Positions 1-7,794 of a DNA stretch of 64,000 nt are shown one piece after another. Positions within the stretch are counted from its first letter, which is position 1; every line of letters begins with the position of its first letter. The translations under genes and the position numbers were made by a program. The notes beneath the pieces were generated by a model. It was not told the DNA's origin. It did no database searches and was given only the letters and a program-made list of their open reading frames with translations. This DNA comes from Pseudomonas extremaustralis (lineage in GTDB: Bacteria > Pseudomonadota > Gammaproteobacteria > Pseudomonadales > Pseudomonadaceae), in contig NZ_LT629689.1 of NCBI RefSeq assembly GCF_900102035.1, forward strand, positions 4,758,001 to 4,822,000, written 5' to 3'.

Positions 1-726
1 CACTTCGTCGGCGATCAGCAGGATGCCGTGCTTGTCACACAGTTCACGCAGGCGCTTCATGAAGGCTTTAGGCGCGACGTAGAAACCGCCTTCGCCCTGT
101 ACCGGCTCGATGATGATGGCGGCGATATCACGTGGCTCGGCATCGTTCTTGAAGATGCGTTCGATGCTGGCGATGGAGTCGTCGACGCTCACACCGTGCA
201 GTTCGTTCGGGTACAGCGCACGGAAGATACCGCCTGGCATCAGGCCCATGCCGGCCGAGTAAGGCACGACTTTACCGGTCAGGCCCAGGGTCATCAGGGT
301 GCGACCGTGGTAAGCGCCGGTGAACGCGATCACGCCGGTACGGCCAGTGGCGGCGCGGGCGATTTTCACGGCGTTTTCGACAGCTTCGGAACCGGTGGTG
401 ACCAGCAGGGTTTTCTTGGCGAAATCACCTGGGACCTTGGCGTTGATTTTTTCGCACAGTTCCACGTAGGGCTCGTAGGCCAGTACCTGGAAGCAGGTGT
501 GGGTCAGCTTGTTCAGCTGCGCGGTCACGGCGGCAATGACTTTCGGGTGCACGTGACCAGTGTTCAGCACGGCGATACCGCCGGCGAAGTCGATGAACTC
601 GCGACCTTCAACGTCGGTCACTGTGGAGTTCTTCGCGTGGTCGGCGAAGATCGGGTGAATCTGGCCAACACCGCGTGGTACAGCGGCTTCGCGGCGTTTC
701 ATCAGGGATGCGTTGGTCTTGCTCAT
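1..726 (-). CDS. gabT: 4-aminobutyrate aminotransferase GabT, N-terminal 242 residues (cut by window edge)
   Basis: A PLP-dependent class III aminotransferase that moves the amino group of GABA to 2-oxoglutarate, giving succinate semialdehyde for the upstream GabD. The minus-strand translation begins MSKTNASLMKRREAAVPRGV and continues through the conserved GGIAVLNTGHVHPKV, TTGSEAVENAVKIARAATGR and AYHGRT segments typical of bacterial GabT. The frame is open up to base 1, in the IADEV region of the PLP site, so the C-terminal part including the catalytic lysine lies outside. It sits about 180 bp downstream of gabD in the same direction, the usual Pseudomonas gabDT order. Start ATG is at 726-724, with AGGACTTT just upstream. 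Cytoplasmic. Identification is strong; family paralogues such as 5-aminovalerate aminotransferase are a lesser alternative. Confidence 0.93.
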   Translation of the reverse strand, partial: MSKTNASLMKRREAAVPRGVGQIHPIFADHAKNSTVTDVEGREFIDFAGGIAVLNTGHVHPKVIAAVTAQLNKLTHTCFQVLAYEPYVELCEKINAKVPGDFAKKTLLVTTGSEAVENAVKIARAATGRTGVIAFTGAYHGRTLMTLGLTGKVVPYSAGMGLMPGGIFRALYPNELHGVSVDDSIASIERIFKNDAEPRDIAAIIIEPVQGEGGFYVAPKAFMKRLRELCDKHGILLIADEV

Positions 727-908
727 AAAGTCCTCATTCGCCACTCATCGGGTGGCGCGGTCCAAGGAATACGTGGCAGGGAGGCAACTACGGCAGCATG
801 CGATGATCGACTGCCACAGCGTTCCCGGCCGCTACGAATAACGGTGTGGAACACGCAAAGGGTCAGCGCTCTCGTGCCCTTTGCGTTTACTGCAATCTCT
901 TGCCGGGC

Positions 909-2351
909 TTAGATGCCCAGGCAGAGGTATTTGATTTCCAGGTAATCTTCGATCCCGTACTTGGAACCTTCACGGCCCAGGCCCGAAGCCTTGATGCCGC
1001 CGAACGGTGCCACTTCGTTGGAGATCAACCCGGTGTTGACGCCGACCATGCCGTATTCCAGGGCTTCGGCCACACGGAATACACGGCCCAGGTCACGTGC
1101 ATAGAAGTAGGAAGCCAGGCCGAATTCGGTGTCGTTGGACATCGCGATCACTTCGGCTTCGTCCTTGAAACGGAACAGCGGCGCCAGTGGGCCGAAGGTT
1201 TCTTCCTTGGCCACCGCAGCGTTTTTCGGCACGTTGGTCAGGATGGTCGGCTCGAAGAAGTTACCTTCCATGACCTTGCCACCGGCCAGCAGCGTAGCGC
1301 CTTTGGCCAGGGCATCAGCGATGTGTTCCTGGACCTTGGCCACGGCTTTGCCGTCGATCAGCGGGCCAGTGGTGGTGCCTTCTTCCAGACCGTTGCCGAT
1401 CTTGAGCTTGGCCACGGCCACCTTGAGTTTTTCGGCGAATGCGTCGTACACCCCATCTTGGATGTACAGACGGTTGGCGCAGACGCAGGTCTGGCCGTTG
1501 TTGCGGTACTTGGAGATGATCGCGCCTTCGACGGCCTTATCCAGGTCGGCGTCGTCGAACACGATGAACGGTGCGTTGCCGCCCAGTTCCAGGGACACTT
1601 TCTTGATGTCCTTGGCGCATTCGGCCATCAACTGGCGACCGATTTCGGTCGAGCCGGTGAAGGACAATTTACGCACGATCGGGTTGCTGGTCAGCTCGCT
1701 GCCGATGTCGCCGGCGCTGCCGGAGACTACGCTGAACACGCCTTTCGGAATGCCGGCGCGCTGGGCCAGTTCAGCCAGGGCGAACGCGGAGAACGGTGTT
1801 TGCGACGCAGGCTTGAGCACCATGGTGCAACCGGCGGCCAGGGCCGGGCCGGCTTTACGGGTAATCATCGCGGCCGGGAAGTTCCACGGGGTGATCGCAG
1901 CGGTCACGCCGATCGGCTGCTTGATCACGATCAGGCGCTTGTCGGGCTGGTGGCCGGGAATCACATCACCGTAGATGCGCTTGGCTTCTTCGGCGAACCA
2001 CTCGATAAAGGACGCGGCATAGACAATTTCGCCCTTGGCTTCGGCCAACGGCTTGCCCTGCTCCAGGGTCATCAAGCGTGCCAGGTCGTCCTGGTTCTCG
2101 ATGATCAGCTCGAACCAACGGCGCAGCTTGTTGGCGCGCTCCTTGGCGGTCAGCGCACGCCAGGCCGGCAAGGCCTTGTCGGCGGCGTCGATGGCGCGAC
2201 GGGTTTCCGCGGCTCCCATCTTCGGCACAGTGCCGAGAATCTCTCCCGTGGCCGGGTTGTTGACCTTGATGGTCTGACCGTTGTCCGCATCGACCCAAGC
2301 ACCGTCGATAAAGGCTTGCTGGCGGAACAACTGGGCATCTTTAAGCTGCAT
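909..2351 (-). CDS. gabD: NADP-dependent succinate-semialdehyde dehydrogenase GabD
   Basis: 480 residues, the normal length for GabD. It oxidises succinate semialdehyde to succinate and so completes GABA catabolism with GabT. Visible aldehyde dehydrogenase features are the PWNFPAAMITRK cofactor segment, the SFTGSTEIGRQL glycine motif, the catalytic glutamate in SLELGGNAPFIV and the catalytic cysteine in NNGQTCVCANRLY. The C-terminal VNTGLISNEVAPFGGIKASG stretch is typical of GabD. The reading frame is open 39 codons further upstream, but the ATG at 2351 (MQLKDAQLFRQQ) matches the family start and follows a GGAAAGCC purine stretch. It is the first gene of gabDT. A palindromic operator candidate lies about 130 bp upstream. 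Confidence 0.96.
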   Translation of the reverse strand: MQLKDAQLFRQQAFIDGAWVDADNGQTIKVNNPATGEILGTVPKMGAAETRRAIDAADKALPAWRALTAKERANKLRRWFELIIENQDDLARLMTLEQGKPLAEAKGEIVYAASFIEWFAEEAKRIYGDVIPGHQPDKRLIVIKQPIGVTAAITPWNFPAAMITRKAGPALAAGCTMVLKPASQTPFSAFALAELAQRAGIPKGVFSVVSGSAGDIGSELTSNPIVRKLSFTGSTEIGRQLMAECAKDIKKVSLELGGNAPFIVFDDADLDKAVEGAIISKYRNNGQTCVCANRLYIQDGVYDAFAEKLKVAVAKLKIGNGLEEGTTTGPLIDGKAVAKVQEHIADALAKGATLLAGGKVMEGNFFEPTILTNVPKNAAVAKEETFGPLAPLFRFKDEAEVIAMSNDTEFGLASYFYARDLGRVFRVAEALEYGMVGVNTGLISNEVAPFGGIKASGLGREGSKYGIEDYLEIKYLCLGI

Positions 2352-2723
2352 GTCGGCTTTCCTTAACAGCACCGCGCGCACGCGGAGCGAATTAGAGTTG
2401 TAGAAAGGCGCCTTGTGGGCTGCCGTCAGGGAAATCAGCCCCAGCGCGCGCGATAAGTAAAAGAGCACACGGGAGACAGAGCGTTTGAAATCTCAAACGA
2501 ATCCTAGGATCAATGGGGGTACAGGGCAATAGTCTGTTCGAAAAAAAGAACGAAAACCGCGCATTTGCCCGACTTTTCTGATCAGCGTACCCAGGCCCGG
2601 TTCCACGCCGCTGATCCCCACCGCCCGGCGCAGGGCTTCTATCAGGACAAATTCCTACCTGGAAACGGCCAAAGACCAGCATGGACGCCCAAGGTCGACA
2701 TGGGTATGATGTCGCCCGCACAA
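2352..2723. promoter_or_regulatory. Intergenic promoter region between gabD and tRNA-Arg
   Basis: 372 bp without a convincing gene. It must hold the gabD promoter (leftward) and the tRNA-Arg promoter (rightward). At 2482-2499 there is a perfect inverted repeat CGTTTGA-AATC-TCAAACG. A second, weaker dyad, GTTC...GAAC, flanks the run of A residues near 2535-2551. No riboswitch fold was recognised. Confidence 0.6.
2482..2499. promoter_or_regulatory. Palindromic operator candidate upstream of gabD
   Basis: Perfect 7-bp arms CGTTTGA and TCAAACG separated by AATC, 131 bp upstream of the gabD start codon. Symmetry of this kind suits a dimeric regulator. Which protein binds it cannot be told from this window; no regulator gene is adjacent. 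Confidence 0.45.
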
Positions 2724-2800
2724 GCATCCGTAGCTCAGCTGGATAGAGTACTGCCCTCCGAAGGCAGGGGTCGTGGGTTCGAATCCCGCCGGGTGCACCA
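2724..2800 (+). tRNA. tRNA-Arg(CCG), with encoded CCA
   Basis: 77 nt. The acceptor arm GCATCCG pairs with CGGGTGC, followed by the discriminator A and encoded CCA. The anticodon stem CTGCC/GGCAG holds the loop CTCCGAA, giving anticodon CCG (reads CGG, arginine). The T arm GTGGG-TTCGAAT-CCCGC is intact. Its 3' end from 2777 is the left attachment repeat of the adjacent genomic island, and the integrase regenerates a complete tRNA on this side. Confidence 0.97.
2777..2800 (+). repeat. attL: left 24-bp attachment repeat (tRNA-Arg 3' end)
   Basis: Bases 2777-2800, starting GTTCGAATCC and ending GGGTGCACCA, recur exactly at 13448-13471. The pair brackets an integrase-bearing segment of about 10.7 kb, the standard signature of tRNA-targeted integration. 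Confidence 0.93.
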
Positions 2801-2908
2801 TTTTCTGTAACTGCTTGTTTGATATACAGTTATCGACAAGAGAGGGCCTGGAAGGCCAGTGAGGCACTGCATGGTGCTTTTAGGTGGGGCATCGCAACGG
2901 TGCCAACC

Positions 2909-4771
2909 ATGCCAACCCAACCCGCATACCTCACCATCAGCCGTCATGGAACGTATTACTTTCGCGTGGTAATACCGAAGCCTTTGCGCTCTGCATTTGG
3001 CGCCCAACGCGAAATCCGACGATCCCTAAAGACAGACAGCTTACGGCTGGCGCTTCGACGCGCACGGCAATACGCTGCACGCTTTGAAGCCGCTTTTGAC
3101 AAGGTGCTAGGTGTGGTTGACCAAGATGATTACGAGCCATCAGATGATGACCTTGAACTGTTCATGGAACAGCTCAACAAAGCTAGCGAAGCTGAGTTTT
3201 GGAACTCACACTCAAGCAATTCGGCTGAGCCCGTGGCAGCCTACAAATCAGCGATCACAGAAGAAGAATGGCACGAACTAGAGGCGCAGCTAAGACGCAG
3301 TGACATCGCGAAGGCGTTAACCGGCCATGCTAAGCGAACCATCCCTGAAAGGCAGCGAGAGTTCGCAGAGAGCCTTTATACAGCCAGTCTCAGCCTGCCA
3401 CGCCCTCAGTTTATAAAGCTGTTGCCGAAGCTCATAGACAGCTTGGCGCTGCAACAGCTCCGCACTCCAGCTCAAGCAGGTGCGACGTCAGCTCCGCCTA
3501 GTTCGCAAACAGAGCCACCGCCAAACGGACCAACCTTATACGAGCTTTGGGAGCTTCAACGGGAAACAGAGAGAAGGCTCAATAAGAAAAAATCGCTAAG
3601 CGCACACAGAGATGAACATGGACACGCATCCAGGCTCTGCATCCTTAGCGGCAACAAACCGTTCGGCTCTCTCACACTCAAAGAAATTGACCAGCTCTAC
3701 TTACTCACCTCACAGATTAAAACCGTGCGAGGCGGAACGATACCTGCACCAGGCTCCCCAATTGAGTCAATTCTGGCGAAGCCCGGCGAAGAGCGACTGC
3801 ACGGCGCGACCGTAGAAAAAATGATAGTCAGGCTCGGCGTACTGCATAAGTTCGCTTACAAGAAAGGGCTGACGATAGTTGATCCGGCCATGACCGAGAA
3901 GCCAGTCGTATCCAAAAAAATCGCCCGTACCATCGAAGAGCAGCTAGACGATCTACGGCCTTTTACAAGAACAGATCTCAACGCAATTTTCTCCGGCTAC
4001 CTGTACTCAGGATCCGACGTCGGTGCGATTGAGCTGGTGTTCCCTTACCAGTTCTGGCTCCCGCTGCTCGGAATTTTTACGGGCAGCAGGCTCAACGAAA
4101 TTTGCCAACTTGACCTAGATGACATCGCTCAAGACGCTGAAACCGGATTATGGTTCATCAGCATTACCGACGATGAAGAGGACAAGCCCCATCCTAAAGC
4201 ACTGAAAAATCAGTCAAGTCGGCGATTCGTTCCAGTTCACGAACAACTCATCGGCGCAGGCTTCTTAGACTTCATTAGCCAAGCGCGCAGTGAAGGTCGG
4301 GAGAAACTTTTTTCAGACGGACTAACGTACAACCCAACGAAAGGATGGGGAGGTAATGCCACTACCTTCTTTACTCGCATGCCCAGCAAAAGCACCCCAC
4401 AAGGTGGCTACTTTTTTAACATCGGTATCCGCAAGCGATTAGAGGATGGTAAGCCGGACAACAAGAAATTTCACTCCTTTCGGCATACCTTCATCGATCT
4501 GGTGCGAAACACAGGCCTTGAAGCTAGATCCCTCCTAGAAACCTTCACCGGGCATGCCAAAAAAAGTAAGTCACAGGCCGACGACTACGGACTCGGGATC
4601 TACCTCCAAAACAAGTATGAGACGCTGCACACCGTGCAATTTCCAGCCATTCTTACGGGCATCACATACTCCGACTTTGAGAGCCGCCTGGGTCAAAAGC
4701 TACTAACGAGTGTAGAGCGACACCGAGAAAAACATGGGCTGAACCAGCGAGAAATACCTGCTGAGAGATGA
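2909..4771 (+). CDS. Tyrosine-type site-specific integrase of the island
   Basis: 620 residues from the ATG at 2909; the frame is also open to a GTG at 2900 and a TTG at 2819. It likely catalyses integration and excision at tRNA-Arg(CCG). The N-terminus, with YLTISRHGTYYFRVVIPKPL, resembles the DUF6538-type head of large tyrosine recombinases. The C-terminal catalytic domain shows the first arginine in GIFTGSRLNEICQLDLDD, the beta-hairpin with RRFVPVH, the HxxR box in FHSFRHTFIDL, the GH of TFTGHAKKS and a tyrosine nucleophile candidate in QADDYGLGIY. It is longer than the usual 400-residue phage integrase because of its long N-terminal region. It begins about 110 bp after attL and reads away from the tRNA. 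Confidence 0.9.
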   Translation: MPTQPAYLTISRHGTYYFRVVIPKPLRSAFGAQREIRRSLKTDSLRLALRRARQYAARFEAAFDKVLGVVDQDDYEPSDDDLELFMEQLNKASEAEFWNSHSSNSAEPVAAYKSAITEEEWHELEAQLRRSDIAKALTGHAKRTIPERQREFAESLYTASLSLPRPQFIKLLPKLIDSLALQQLRTPAQAGATSAPPSSQTEPPPNGPTLYELWELQRETERRLNKKKSLSAHRDEHGHASRLCILSGNKPFGSLTLKEIDQLYLLTSQIKTVRGGTIPAPGSPIESILAKPGEERLHGATVEKMIVRLGVLHKFAYKKGLTIVDPAMTEKPVVSKKIARTIEEQLDDLRPFTRTDLNAIFSGYLYSGSDVGAIELVFPYQFWLPLLGIFTGSRLNEICQLDLDDIAQDAETGLWFISITDDEEDKPHPKALKNQSSRRFVPVHEQLIGAGFLDFISQARSEGREKLFSDGLTYNPTKGWGGNATTFFTRMPSKSTPQGGYFFNIGIRKRLEDGKPDNKKFHSFRHTFIDLVRNTGLEARSLLETFTGHAKKSKSQADDYGLGIYLQNKYETLHTVQFPAILTGITYSDFESRLGQKLLTSVERHREKHGLNQREIPAER

Positions 4772-4915
4772 CTGTTATTTCGCTTCTCTATTGCGTAAGC
4801 GGAGGCTCAACGCGCCTTGACGAGGCTTTCGCGCCATTCGGTTTCGATGGCAGCTTGCTTCCCCTATGCTTCTTGACTCGCCTACCTGCGCGACAAGCCA
4901 CAGCGAAAGGGTATG

Positions 4916-5260
4916 TCAGCTACCATCCGGCCTCAGAAAAGCTTCTTTCAGCAGTGCTGATGATGAAAGGTAAAACGAGCACTCATATTTAAAGGGGATC
5001 ATCGCCCCGAAACCATTCATAAATTCAACACGCCCACTTATTAGTAGGTCTGATTTCTCAGCCTGTCCTAGAAACGCGACTTTGGATGGGTAATGAGCTT
5101 TTTCTTTCAAACCCCGCATGCAGTTATCACTCCGCTCTTTAGCGAAGGTCTCCGCCTTGTTTTTTTCCCCCAGCCAACTCGCGAATCCAACGCCGCCCAG
5201 GCAAAGAACTACCACACCTATGAAACCTAAAATCACGAGCTTCTCACGGCCTTCGTTCAT
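4916..5260 (-). CDS. Small single-pass membrane protein, unknown function
   Basis: 114 residues. An N-terminal hydrophobic segment (about residues 8-29, LVILGFIGVVVLCLGGVGFA) looks like an uncleaved signal anchor, so most of the protein would lie in the periplasm. There is a CMRG cysteine near residue 47 and a CSFYL cysteine near residue 94. AAGGAAGG precedes the ATG by about 9 bases, supporting the start. It lies convergent to the integrase within the island and no family was recognised. An overlapping plus-strand frame at 4768-4992 was judged a shadow. Confidence 0.6.
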   Translation of the reverse strand: MNEGREKLVILGFIGVVVLCLGGVGFASWLGEKNKAETFAKERSDNCMRGLKEKAHYPSKVAFLGQAEKSDLLISGRVEFMNGFGAMIPFKYECSFYLSSSALLKEAFLRPDGS

Positions 5261-5651
5261 TCTGAGCCTTCCTTGAATTTAGCCCTGCCAAGTACGCTGA
5301 ATTCGCAGGAGACTATCGAAACACCTCTGATTCGCCAAGAAGAATCACATAGCAAATGCTCAAGAACGAACGTTGCGCCGGTCACTGAGGGCTGCGCCCT
5401 AGCTGCCCTTGGAGAAAAGCAGTATTCGGTCGAACTCCGCCGGTGCTGGCCTAGCTGCACGATACCTAACTATCGTCTATCGAAATTTGCAGATTCGATT
5501 TCATAGACAACCCTAGCACCGCTATCAATGAAGTAGACAGGTTTGATAGGGGGACAGCCTTTAGCCGAGAGCTATCAAATAACTATTGCAGATAGACTAA
5601 CGATAGCATTATCATTGATCTATCGAATTTAAGTTTAAAGGATAGTCAACC
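5261..5651. promoter_or_regulatory. Intergenic region with clustered CTATC/GATAG repeats
   Basis: 391 bp with no convincing gene; short open frames on both strands here lack family features. The right part (5470-5645) holds nine copies of the pentamer CTATC or its complement: CTATC at 5470, 5477, 5522, 5572 and 5620, and GATAG at 5545, 5591, 5602 and 5641. The last one ends six bases before the start codon of the serine recombinase. This looks like a recombination (res-like) site, an operator array, or both. Confidence 0.6.
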
Positions 5652-6275
5652 ATGAACGCCCACCTCTATCTCCGAGCATCCACCAAGGATCAAGACGCCA
5701 ACAGAGCCAAGACCGCACTGGAAGCGTTCGCTGCGGACAAAGGGCTAGTTGTTGCGGGCATCTATGCAGAGAACATCAGCGGGACAAAGCTTGATCGTCC
5801 TCAATTACTCGCCATGCTCGAAGCCGCCGCCCCTGGAGACATCTGCCTCTGCGAATCTGTGGACAGACTCACTCGACTCTCCCAATCAGATTGGAAGTCC
5901 TTGAAAGCCACGATTGAAGCCAAAGGTTTACGGCTGGTGATTGCCGATCTACCTACCAGCCACCTGCTGGTGCAGGATACCGGCATCACCGGCCAAATCA
6001 TGGAGGTTGTCAACGGCATGCTGATTGACTTGATGGCAACCATGGCGCGCCTTGACCAAGAGAAACGTGTGGAACGCATCCGTCAGGGCATACAGAACAA
6101 GCAAGCCGCTGAACCTGACTGGAAGCCCACCGGCAAGAGCAAGAACGCGGACAAGTGGAAGAAGGTCGAGAGCATCCTGACAAAGCATCCACTGGCCTCC
6201 GCTGATGAGGTTGCGAAGATGGCCGAGTGTGGCGTCGCGACGGTCTACCGCATCAAGCGCACACTTAAAGCGTGA
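5652..6275 (+). CDS. Serine recombinase (resolvase/invertase family)
   Basis: 207 residues, the normal size for a small serine recombinase. The N-terminal catalytic domain starts with LYLRASTKDQDANRAK, where the serine of the RAST motif is the nucleophile. The conserved LCESVDRLTRLS segment carries the expected DRLTR arginines. The linker GIQNKQAAEPDWKPTGKS is followed by a C-terminal helix-turn-helix (DEVAKMAECGVATVYRIKRTL). An AAAGGA ribosome site precedes ATG 5652. The nine CTATC/GATAG elements directly upstream are a plausible target or autoregulatory site. A rho-independent terminator follows at 6295. Its job in the island (dimer resolution, inversion or excision) cannot be fixed from sequence. 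Confidence 0.92.
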   Translation: MNAHLYLRASTKDQDANRAKTALEAFAADKGLVVAGIYAENISGTKLDRPQLLAMLEAAAPGDICLCESVDRLTRLSQSDWKSLKATIEAKGLRLVIADLPTSHLLVQDTGITGQIMEVVNGMLIDLMATMARLDQEKRVERIRQGIQNKQAAEPDWKPTGKSKNADKWKKVESILTKHPLASADEVAKMAECGVATVYRIKRTLKA

Positions 6276-6294
6276 TCAGACAGATATTCAACAG

Positions 6295-6318
6295 AGCCCG
6301 CCTAGATGCGGGCTTTTT
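6295..6318 (+). terminator. Rho-independent terminator of the serine recombinase gene
   Basis: AGCCCGC-CTAGAT-GCGGGCT stem-loop (6295-6314) followed directly by further T residues, 20 bp after the recombinase stop codon. Confidence 0.9.
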
Positions 6319-6578
6319 GCTTCAGGACCATTAGTTTGTTCAGATTGTTGAATGCCTTCGACACTGATGTCGGGCCAAGAAAAGGTGTAACGACAAAAAA
6401 CCGATAAAGTACGAATAAACGCTTGCAAGCAATTGATATTTATGAAGTAAACGCTAGACGCTAAATCCTGAGCGCCATATGATCAGCTCACTGCTCCTAG
6501 AAGCAGATCAACCATAAACAAAACGAGAGTCGCACTTCATGAACGCTTACCAACGATCCAAACCTAGGAAACACCACT
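6319..6578. other. AT-rich island intergenic region, nothing recognised
   Basis: 260 bp between the recombinase terminator and the next gene. It is AT-rich and probably holds the promoter of the two-gene unit that follows. No clear dyad, RNA fold or remnant gene was seen. Confidence 0.5.
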
Positions 6579-7013
6579 ATGAGCACCTTAGAAGACAACG
6601 CACGTGACTTCCTCAAGAACCCAATCAGTTCCTACAGACGCCTCGCGCAACATCTGAACAACAGTAATCCCCGCACTGACGGCATCCGCTGGACGAAAGA
6701 CTCTGCCTACCACCTTTGCCGGAAGAACGGCATCAGCTCGCCTAGACCTTGCCGCAACCAACCTGCAGCGAGCATCACCCAGCGCAGCCATACGCGCCAA
6801 GCCATCGCTAATTCGCTCATAGAGGCACTGAGAGCCTCCGGCACCCCGGTCGTATCGCTCTCTCCATTCCAAATTCACGACATCGCCCGCTTGTCCGGCT
6901 TTCCTACAGCCACCGTCGCAGGTAACTGGGAGAGACTCGAAGGCGAATTGCTCGCCATAGCTAAGCTACCGCCAAGACCCACCGTGCTGCGCAATTTCGA
7001 TGACGAGGTGTGA
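6579..7013 (+). CDS. Island protein of unknown function (144 aa), possibly DNA-binding
   Basis: 144 residues, basic and soluble, without signal peptide or membrane segment. The first third (ISSYRRLAQHLNNS...IRWTKDSAYHLCRKNGI) reads like a recombinase- or resolvase-associated helical DNA-binding unit. The second half has FQIHDIARLSGFPTATVAGNWERL, which resembles a helix-turn-helix. AGGAAA precedes ATG 6579 by about 10 bases. Its stop codon lies one base before the next start, so the two genes are probably co-translated. No named family was recognised. Confidence 0.6.
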   Translation: MSTLEDNARDFLKNPISSYRRLAQHLNNSNPRTDGIRWTKDSAYHLCRKNGISSPRPCRNQPAASITQRSHTRQAIANSLIEALRASGTPVVSLSPFQIHDIARLSGFPTATVAGNWERLEGELLAIAKLPPRPTVLRNFDDEV

Positions 7014-7014
7014 C

Positions 7015-7674
7015 ATGGCGGGTAAAAAAGCAACGCCAGACCAAAACGCGCAAGCAGTCATTCTGAGAGAAGCGGGATATACCATTCCCTCAATCGCGCA
7101 TGAGCTAGCTCTCAGCGTGAGCACCACCCAACGCATTTTGAAAGCGAATACAGCCGTCGCTGGCGCTACCCAACAGAAGCTAATCGCAAAAGCCAGAGAG
7201 GACATGCTGAACGCTGCGTTCGCCCTAGAGCAGGTTCAGATGAAGGCGGCGTCCTTGGTGATGGACGACCTAGCAATCAGTCAGCAGATAAGAAGAAAGC
7301 TCTCGATGGCCGTCGACCAACTTGATCCAGGAGACATCGCCTCCCTCCGAGCTCTCGCCGCAAGCGCCACCACTCTCAAGCTTACTCAGGACGTATACCA
7401 GCGTGCACTCCCGTTAGAACGGATGAACATGGCGCTGGACGTCGAGGAGATGCCCGAACTTCAGATTCGCATCATGACGGAGTACGACGTTGCAAAACTC
7501 AGAGCTGAGCAACGCAGAGAGGATGCAGAACAAAATGGAGATGCTGAAGCTATCGAAGGCGAGACCGAAACAATACGTTGGCTCGAATCAAAAGAAGATG
7601 AAGCCTGGAATAAACGACTGGCGGATGAAGACGACGACATCGTCATCGAAGGCTTTGATAGTGAAGTGACCTGA
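7015..7674 (+). CDS. Island HTH protein (219 aa), unknown function
   Basis: 219 residues from ATG 7015; GAGGTG 6 bases upstream decides this start over the in-frame ATG at 7000, which would overlap the previous gene. Residues 10-45 (ILREAGYTIPSIAHELALSV and on through TTQRILK) form a convincing helix-turn-helix of the Hin/homeodomain-like type. The middle is helical and the C-terminal 60 residues are very acidic (EEDAEQ, DEDDDIVIE), suggesting a protein-interaction tail or a DNA-mimic surface. It is paired with the preceding gene. A regulator or recombination accessory role is possible but unproven. Confidence 0.65.
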   Translation: MAGKKATPDQNAQAVILREAGYTIPSIAHELALSVSTTQRILKANTAVAGATQQKLIAKAREDMLNAAFALEQVQMKAASLVMDDLAISQQIRRKLSMAVDQLDPGDIASLRALAASATTLKLTQDVYQRALPLERMNMALDVEEMPELQIRIMTEYDVAKLRAEQRREDAEQNGDAEAIEGETETIRWLESKEDEAWNKRLADEDDDIVIEGFDSEVT

Positions 7675-7725
7675 TACTGACCTTCCATCTGTCAAAGCCT
7701 TAGAACCAGGAAAAGACGCTCACCC

Positions 7726-7783
7726 CCCTGGCGACAACCAGGGAACCACGAAAATGAAAATCTGCCCGGATCCGTGCCGGGCA
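7726..7783 (+). promoter_or_regulatory. Two tandem hairpins upstream of the HUH Rep-like gene (origin candidate)
   Basis: Hairpin 1 is CCCTGG-cgacaa-CCAGGG at 7726-7743. Hairpin 2 is TGCCCGG-atccgtg-CCGGGCA at 7763-7783, ending 11 bases before ATG 7795. HUH enzymes nick at or next to hairpins, often close to their own gene, so this could be a replication or transfer origin. It could also act in translation control or as a weak terminator. Confidence 0.4.
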
Positions 7784-7794
7784 TTGAGACTGCT

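Noticed and set aside
854..885. Hairpin CGCAAAGGG...CCCTTTGCG as the gabD terminator
   Set aside because: The minus strand has no T tract after it, and gabT follows in the same direction; perhaps an attenuator or intercistronic structure.
4768..4992. 74-codon frame after the integrase
   Set aside because: Overlaps the better supported minus-strand gene at 4916-5260, no ribosome site, no family features.
5257..5506. Short frames on both strands (5257-5460 minus, 5273-5506 plus)
   Set aside because: Mutually overlapping, no start signals, no recognisable content.
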